NCBI GenBank assembly: GCA_963722555.1
Contig: CAVRNQ010000007.1
Coordinates: 2,232,001 to 2,296,000 of the forward strand
DNA length: 64,000 bases
Direction: 5' to 3'
From: Bog-366 sp963722555
GTDB lineage: Bacteria > Acidobacteriota > Terriglobia > UBA7540
Shown: piece after piece, positions 59,792-64,000 of the stretch
Layout: every line of letters begins with the position of its first letter
Position numbering within the stretch: position 1 is the first letter of the stretch
Notes under the pieces: model-generated
The model's input: only the letters and a program-made list of their open reading frames with translations
What the model was told of the DNA's origin: nothing
Database searches by the model: none
Program-made: the position numbers and the translations under genes

Positions 59792-61267
59792 CTACTCCGC
59801 CTCCTGAACTTCGCGCGCGGCGCGGTGTCCGGATTCCAGCGCGCCCTGTATCCAGCGCATCCAAGCGGAGGTGTGGTCACCGGCGAAGTGGATGCGTCCT
59901 TCGGGGCGGGCAAGGTGCGGGAGGAATGCCGTTATCTGGCCGGGCTTCATCCAGGGTGCAGCTCCCCCCGCCCAGGGGCCCGAGTCCCAGGAAACCGATC
60001 GCCCGCCTTCGCAGTTCTCGCGTATGCCGGGCAGCAGCTTCTCCGCCTGTTGGAGGGTTTGCTCGACCTGTTCACTCTCACGCAGGGCCGCCAACTGGCG
60101 GGCCGCTGCTCCCGACATATAAGTGGCCAGGATCCCACGTGATCCGCCCTCGTTCGCCGTCGCGTCGGAGATCGAACTGATCGGGAGGTCCGTCAGGGCC
60201 CAGCCGGAGAGCCCTTCCTTTATCCAGAACTTTCTCCGCATTTGGAGAAAGACGCGCGTGGCGGAACTGTAAGGAAGCTGCTCAATGGCTTCGCGTTTTC
60301 CAGGAGACCAGGGGGGTGTGACCTTGATGCGCCGCAGAACGGAGAAGGGAATCGCGCAGATCACGCGGTCCGCCATCATCGTCTCGGGCCGGCCAGATTG
60401 CAGGAAAACGACGCGCACGCCTTCCCGACTGCTTTCGATCCTCACGACCGGGGTCCCATAGTGGATTCTATCCCCCAGGTGAGCCGCGATGGCGCGCGGC
60501 AACCGGTCGTTCCCCCCGTCGATTCGAGAGAACCGTTCGGCAGATCGGCGCAGGGCCGCGCCGCGCAAAACCAGCAGGGTTGAAACGGTGTCAACGCCCT
60601 CCCCCCATTGGTTCCAAGCACCCAGGCTCAGCAGGGTCACCGCAGCCGGCGACGCTCCCCTTTGGCGCAGGAATTCCCCGAAGCTAAGACGATCGTATTT
60701 CTCGAGGGATGCGGGGGGCCAGCCGGGGGCGGCGGGGTTGCCGATTTCATCCAACAGGGAGCTGACGTACCTGCTTCTTATGCCGCCCAGTCCCAGGCGT
60801 CTTTCTTCGGGTGTGAGGGGCAAGGGCCAGGGGGGATCTTCTTTCTCCCCAACCTGCATGCGTCTTCCAGCGAGGTAATAGACGCGCGCCAGACCTTGGG
60901 GGAAGTAGGGCTTGAGGGGCAACTGGAAAAGCCTTACATACCCCAGGACGAGGTCGTGGTTCTCGGGAATAAACATGGCGCCGGCGTCCGCATAAAGCCC
61001 GTCTGAGAAAGGCTCGCGGAGCGTGAGCACAAGGCCACCGGGACGCAGCGTCGCCTCCAGAAGCGTCACGTCGTGGCCCGCCTCGGCTAGTTGATATGCA
61101 GCCGCCAGGCCAGCCATGCCGGCGCCAACCACGATAACCTTCTTCGCTTTGGCGGCACGTCCCAGCCCTTGGCCCCTCGCCAGCGGAGTCTGGAAGGCGG
61201 AACAGGACATAGCCGCCGCCAGGGCCGCGTGCTTCATGAAACCACGGCGACCCATTAATCCTTTCAT
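59792..61267 (-). CDS. Exported flavin amine oxidase
   Basis: This 491-residue FAD enzyme has a Tat-like leader (MGRRGFMKHAALAAAMSCS). FAD-binding GxGxxG is VIVVGAGMAGLAAAYQLAEAGHDVTLLEA (about 44-72), followed by GGLVLTLREPFSDGLYADAGAMFIPE. At the C terminus, RIHFAGDHTSAWMRWIQGALESGHRAA closes the FAD site. These match the flavin monoamine oxidase family; plant and bacterial relatives act on amines, amino acids or polyamines. Export through Tat is suggested by the twin arginines and by the cofactor, which must be inserted before translocation. The substrate is unknown. Confidence 0.9.
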   Translation of the reverse strand: MKGLMGRRGFMKHAALAAAMSCSAFQTPLARGQGLGRAAKAKKVIVVGAGMAGLAAAYQLAEAGHDVTLLEATLRPGGLVLTLREPFSDGLYADAGAMFIPENHDLVLGYVRLFQLPLKPYFPQGLARVYYLAGRRMQVGEKEDPPWPLPLTPEERRLGLGGIRSRYVSSLLDEIGNPAAPGWPPASLEKYDRLSFGEFLRQRGASPAAVTLLSLGAWNQWGEGVDTVSTLLVLRGAALRRSAERFSRIDGGNDRLPRAIAAHLGDRIHYGTPVVRIESSREGVRVVFLQSGRPETMMADRVICAIPFSVLRRIKVTPPWSPGKREAIEQLPYSSATRVFLQMRRKFWIKEGLSGWALTDLPISSISDATANEGGSRGILATYMSGAAARQLAALRESEQVEQTLQQAEKLLPGIRENCEGGRSVSWDSGPWAGGAAPWMKPGQITAFLPHLARPEGRIHFAGDHTSAWMRWIQGALESGHRAAREVQEAE

Positions 61268-61512
61268 TGTGCCCTCAGGCTCTTGCGCACTGCATGGAAA
61301 GTAAACGGATTGCCGGGGCGTTCAGGGGACAGAGGCTCCGTACCCTTGCAGCACGTGTCAAAAGAGGTCATGAAAGCACCTCCGGCGAGGTGAAGGATAC
61401 TCTCGGAAACGCGGCGCCCGAACTCGGGGCGAAGGTTACACCGCCGAGCCGCGAAATGCAACGGTGGTTGAAGCGCGGTGGTTGAAGAGCCGTACAATGG
61501 ATTGGCCTTTAC
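61268..61512. other. Upstream region of the amine oxidase
   Basis: No gene is recognised here. It must hold the amine-oxidase promoter on the minus strand; I find no convincing -10/-35 pair. Confidence 0.3.
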
Positions 61513-61667
61513 AGGCTGCGGAAAAACGCTCCGCTGCTGTCATCCTGAGCGAAGCGAAGGACCCCTGTATTTGGATTTTCTAGCAAATACAGAGGTCCTT
61601 CCTTCGTTTCACTCAGGACCGGCTTCGCCTCCTCAGGATGACAGTGTGAGGGGTTTTTCCGCAGCCT
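61513..61667. mobile_element. TIR element (AGGCTGCGGAAAAAC), copy at 61.5 kb
   Basis: This 155-bp element has the same perfect 15-bp ends as the 14.9-kb copy, AGGCTGCGGAAAAAC and its complement at 61653-61667. The outer two bases AC/GT also match here (17 bp). The interior again pairs around CTGTATTTG/CAAATACAG, with AAGGACC/GGTCCTT arms, but in inverted layout relative to the 14.9-kb copy. It lies in non-coding DNA. Confidence 0.85.
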
Positions 61668-61902
61668 GTTTAGCGGAAGGGCGAACCCCTCGCGGCCGAC
61701 GGGTTGCGAAAGCCCCTTGCGGTACCGCCAAGATAACCCCAAAGTAAGCCACGGTCACGAAAATGTCGCGGCCATAAAGGAATCGACGCCGCAACCTGGA
61801 CATGCGGTCGATTTACGCGCGATGCCGTGCAGGGGGCAACAGTCAACCGAGGCGGCGAGCGCTGGCGGGCGCGAAAACCATGTCCTCGCGATCATAAGGA
61901 AA

Positions 61903-61934
61903 AGCCCACAGTCAGAACTGCACTGACTGTGGCT
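61903..61934. repeat. Small hairpin (AGCCCACAGTCAG / CTGACTGTGGCT)
   Basis: Complementary arms (one bulge) surround a 7-base loop AACTGCA. It is within an otherwise featureless 340-bp stretch (61668-62001) upstream of the toxin-antitoxin genes. It might end a transcript, but no gene precedes it on this strand. Confidence 0.5.
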
Positions 61935-62001
61935 ACCCGCTCGCGCCAGGGGCTACGATCTTCCGCCCGCTTCCCGGGCTGGCGGCGACGCCGTGGCCCG
62001 C

Positions 62002-62030
62002 TTGAATTATGGCATAATATGCCGTATTAT
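62002..62030 (+). promoter_or_regulatory. Toxin-antitoxin promoter with operator in the spacer
   Basis: TTGAAT (62002-62007) and TATTAT (62025-62030) are separated by 17 bp, a good sigma-70 promoter. Its spacer contains the palindrome GGCATAATATGCC (62011-62023) and overlaps a second dyad ATAATA/TATTAT (62015-62030). Transcription would begin near 62037, at the antitoxin ATG itself, so the message may be leaderless. The antitoxin, a ribbon-helix-helix protein, is the natural repressor. Confidence 0.65.
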
Positions 62031-62036
62031 TTGACC

Positions 62037-62288
62037 ATGCAGAAGGGAGCCGCTAACAAGAAGACCGTCTCCTTCCGGCTTGAGCCGGAAAAGGTTGCCG
62101 CCCTCGACAAGCTCGCCAAGGCTCAAACTCGCGATCGCACCTTCCTGCTCAACGAGGCCGTGGACGCTTACCTGGATGTGCAGCGCTGGCAGATCGAGCA
62201 TATCAAGGAAGGCCTGCGGCAAGCCGACGCGGGGATGGGCGCGGACCACGAGGAAGTGCGTGCCAAGTGGCGGCGTCGCCTGCGCTGA
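62037..62288 (+). CDS. Ribbon-helix-helix antitoxin (ParD/CopG type)
   Basis: The protein is 83 residues from ATG 62037. An in-frame ATG at 62019 exists but lies inside the promoter. VSFRLEPEKVAALDKLAKAQTRDRTFLLNEAVDAYL is a ribbon-helix-helix DNA-binding domain, followed by a helical toxin-neutralising tail rich in Glu, Lys and Arg (IEHIKEGLRQADAGM...). No Shine-Dalgarno is seen, in line with a leaderless mRNA. The toxin gene starts 16 bp after its stop. The open frame upstream of 62019 is spurious. Confidence 0.88.
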   Translation: MQKGAANKKTVSFRLEPEKVAALDKLAKAQTRDRTFLLNEAVDAYLDVQRWQIEHIKEGLRQADAGMGADHEEVRAKWRRRLR

Positions 62289-62304
62289 GCCTCGAACCTT
62301 TCCC

Positions 62305-62601
62305 ATGAAGATTCGCTGGATGCCGCTGGCCGAACAGGACCTCGATGCGGCTTACGAGTACGTCCGGCAGGACGATCCGAAAGCCGCCTCACGACTCGTG
62401 GCACGCGTCTTTCAAGCAGTGGAAATGTTGAGCCGCTATCCGTCCGCCGGCCACCCTGGCCGTGTCCCCGCGACCCGTGAACTCAGCATTGCCCATACCC
62501 CCTATATCGTTGCCTATCGCCATACCCAGGATGAAATTCATATCCTCGCCGTCATCCATGGCGCGCGACGATGGCCGATGAGCTTTGCCGAAAGCGGGTA
62601 G
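62305..62601 (+). CDS. RelE/ParE-family toxin
   Basis: The protein is 98 residues from ATG 62305. The ParE/RelE fold is indicated by IRWMPLAEQDLDAAYEYVRQDDPKAASRLVARVFQAVEMLSRYPSAGHPGRV at the front and RELSIAHTPYIVAYRHTQDEIHILAVIHGARRWP at the end. ParE toxins inhibit DNA gyrase, whereas RelE toxins cleave mRNA; the sequence is nearer ParE. It is preceded by the ribbon-helix-helix antitoxin 16 bp upstream and shares its promoter. Confidence 0.9.
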   Translation: MKIRWMPLAEQDLDAAYEYVRQDDPKAASRLVARVFQAVEMLSRYPSAGHPGRVPATRELSIAHTPYIVAYRHTQDEIHILAVIHGARRWPMSFAESG

Positions 62602-62879
62602 CCGCGCTGTCGCCGCGGCGACCAGTTCTGACCGTGAGCTTTTCTCATGCCCGATGTCCCAGCGGCAACCGCACGTCGTCAATCTGGATGGGGCACGCCG
62701 CTAACGTTGCCTTGTCCAAAGCAAAATGGTTGTAACTCGACCACCGCCCATCTTCCGGCCGCTTCGCCAGCCCTTCCCGCGTTGCCCGCTCCGCGGGCTG
62801 ACCTCATCAACGAACTTCTGACTCAGGACAACACTAGCACCCCGCTGCAGCGGCGCTCTGGGACCGGGTTTGTTCTATT
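62602..62879. other. Gap after the toxin gene
   Basis: The 278 bp between the convergent toxin and DUF3592 genes show no gene, promoter or strong hairpin that I recognise. Confidence 0.3.
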
Positions 62880-63458
62880 TTACTGAGGCCCACTGATTTG
62901 TACAGGGGCGGCACAATTCGGGCAGAACCTCTGACCCGGGTCGAGCGATTGCCCGCAGGCAGGGCACTGCAGGGCTTGGACCGACGGCGACACCACGAGC
63001 AGAGCCACACCGATGCCCGCGAAGAGGAGGCCCATTCCTCCCATGAGCATGGGAAGGAAGAAGAAGCCAAAGTTGTACCCCGCATTCATTCGGATGTCAT
63101 TTGAGTCGGCCGGATTGCAGCGAATCATGTGCCGGGTCCCGGGACCAAAGGAGTCCGCGATGCGCTTCATGGCCGTGTAGTCTGAGTTGGCGTAACCAGG
63201 AGTCGAGGGTGTGAGGAATTGCTTTCCATCGATGACGTATCGGAAATCGATTTCCACCTCGTACATCAGCGTGCTTCCACGGCCCAGGTAGTGGGTGACC
63301 CGGCTTTTGGTGACCTCAGCTTCCACCGTGGGCCACGATTTCAGGATGGTGAATTGACGATTGCCTATCCAACCTCCAACTCCCAGCAGGATCAATCCCA
63401 CCCCTGTAAAGATTCCGCCCACCCATCGGAACGTGCTTTTGCTGCCTACGGTTGTCAT
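62880..63458 (-). CDS. DUF3592 protein with C-terminal zinc ribbon
   Basis: This 192-residue protein has a TM helix near the N terminus (15-32), a DUF3592-type beta domain (about 40-125: VEAEVTKSRVTHYLG, YEVEIDFRYVIDGKQF), and a second helical hairpin (about 130-155, FFFLPMLMGGMGLLFAGIGVALLVV). The C-terminal zinc ribbon has CPAC and CPNC. GGAGG lies about 10 bp before the ATG. It is probably an inner-membrane protein with its zinc ribbon in the cytoplasm. Function is unknown. A second zinc-ribbon membrane protein occurs at 2.7 kb, but with a different architecture. Confidence 0.8.
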   Translation of the reverse strand: MTTVGSKSTFRWVGGIFTGVGLILLGVGGWIGNRQFTILKSWPTVEAEVTKSRVTHYLGRGSTLMYEVEIDFRYVIDGKQFLTPSTPGYANSDYTAMKRIADSFGPGTRHMIRCNPADSNDIRMNAGYNFGFFFLPMLMGGMGLLFAGIGVALLVVSPSVQALQCPACGQSLDPGQRFCPNCAAPVQISGPQ

Positions 63459-63866
63459 CTCGGTTTGCCTCCCGTCTTCGAGCCTGATGCGCTACGCCGC
63501 GCCCAGGGTGCATTCCTCGGGCGTTTGCATTGTTTAGGAGCCGATGCTGCAGGCATTCTAGCACAGGCCATGCGGCGGGATTCAAGCGGCCTTTTGACCC
63601 GTTGGACGACCGGCGAGAGTTGCTTCATGAGTAGAATAAGTGTTCGTGTGGTCGCCAAGACATTTGATATATTACTTCAGGATTCTCTATACTGGCATGA
63701 GCGATAGGCCTGAGCTCACTGCCATGCACGAGTCCGCGTAAGGATTGACGCTATCGGCAGGGAAGAGGAAGGCGGCAAGAAACGTGCGCACATGCTTCTC
63801 GAACGGCCCGAGCGCGCGGCCTGGGAAGCTAAGCCCAAGGGAGTCCCGAGGGGGAGACAACTACGA
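63459..63866. other. Gap between DUF3592 gene and the right-end gene
   Basis: This 408-bp divergent region shows no gene. A moderately AT-rich portion (63655-63700, with TTTGATATATTACTTC) could carry a promoter toward the right-end gene. Confidence 0.35.
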
Positions 63867-64000
63867 ATGAGCCAAGCTGATGCCCAGACTAACACCGCCC
63901 ATGAGCCGCGTCACAAGAGCACAACGAGAAGATATTCCAAGGTAGCCCGAAACGAGTTGAGCATCCTTCGCCTGATTCATGCTGAACCCAAGATTTCGAG
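63867..64000 (+). CDS. Start of a probable winged-helix regulator (cut by window end)
   Basis: The ATG at 63867 follows GAGGGGGAGA at 8 bp and is open to the window edge (44 codons). The residues run MSQADAQTNTAHEP... and then RNELSILRLIHAEPKIS. The final segment resembles the first helices of a winged-helix domain such as the N terminus of ROK-type repressors (LxxLxLI...ISRxELA). The protein is incomplete, so the family is only suggested. Confidence 0.4.
   Translation, partial: MSQADAQTNTAHEPRHKSTTRRYSKVARNELSILRLIHAEPKIS

Noticed and set aside
61827..62036. Upstream extension of the antitoxin frame
   Set aside because: It crosses a hairpin and the promoter; the real start is at or just before 62037.
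1..64000. tRNA, rRNA and riboswitch genes
   Set aside because: I found no cloverleaf with a T-arm GTTCGA pattern and no rRNA segment; no riboswitch consensus could be recognised.

Overview
The window is GC-rich bacterial chromosome that looks acidobacterial, probably from an environmental genome. This rests on family content, not on a marker gene. It has an 800-residue two-module MacB/FtsX-type permease of the ADOP kind, a TonB-dependent receptor with an N-terminal carboxypeptidase-regulatory-like domain, and an SBBP-repeat/choice-of-anchor-D protein with a Cys-Gly7 tail. It also has a PEP-CTERM protein, two sigma/anti-sigma pairs, and many dispersed palindromic and heptamer repeats. I see no rRNA, tRNA or CRISPR array.

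Layout. 1-5.9 kb: YchF-like GTPase, ZIP metal transporter and IscU/NifU-like scaffold, separated by heptamer repeats; then, on the minus strand, a zinc-ribbon membrane protein, an ECF sigma/anti-sigma pair and an XdhC-MocA pair. 5.9-13.3 kb: a secreted esterase/SMP-30 protein, a macro-domain protein, a 1.3-kb repeat region (octamers, a 139-bp tandem repeat, a MITE-like element), a zinc-type alcohol dehydrogenase, a secreted clan GH-A hydrolase, an orphan nuoB and a CopD-like protein. 13.6-25.9 kb: an envelope-biogenesis block (LolC/E permease, LolD ATPase, ClpC, BamA, OmpH/Skp). It is split twice: by a gamma-type adenine methyltransferase gene bracketed by terminal-inverted-repeat elements between lolC and lolD, and by an IS701-type insertion sequence whose CTAG target contains the bamA stop codon.

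26-31.1 kb is a metal-homeostasis region: secreted cupin, TonB-dependent receptor, NikR and a CDF exporter. Similar dyad operators lie upstream of the receptor and of nikR, which suggests NikR-controlled nickel uptake across the outer membrane. 31-45.7 kb carries a RhaT-like transporter, a TPR protein, a truncated thioesterase, RidA, a GNAT acetyltransferase, the ADOP permease, an AmmeMemoRadiSam radical SAM enzyme, a CPBP-like protein, an M1 peptidase, and a sigma factor with an anti-sigma protein ending in a YCF48-like domain.

45.9-64 kb holds mostly secreted or surface proteins: an ARPP-1/DUF6569 protein, the SBBP giant, a HEAT/PilZ protein, an unknown exported protein, the PEP-CTERM protein, a TPR lipocalin-like or unknown-C-terminus protein, a twin-arginine-like SGNH hydrolase and a flavin amine oxidase. 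A ParD/ParE-type toxin-antitoxin pair with a readable promoter-operator, a DUF3592/zinc-ribbon protein and the start of a probable regulator complete the window.

The most rewarding points are the methyltransferase cassette, the predicted NikR operators, the period-7 repeats that fill several gene junctions, and the IS701 copy with an A8 tract that appears to put its last 40 or so codons out of frame.
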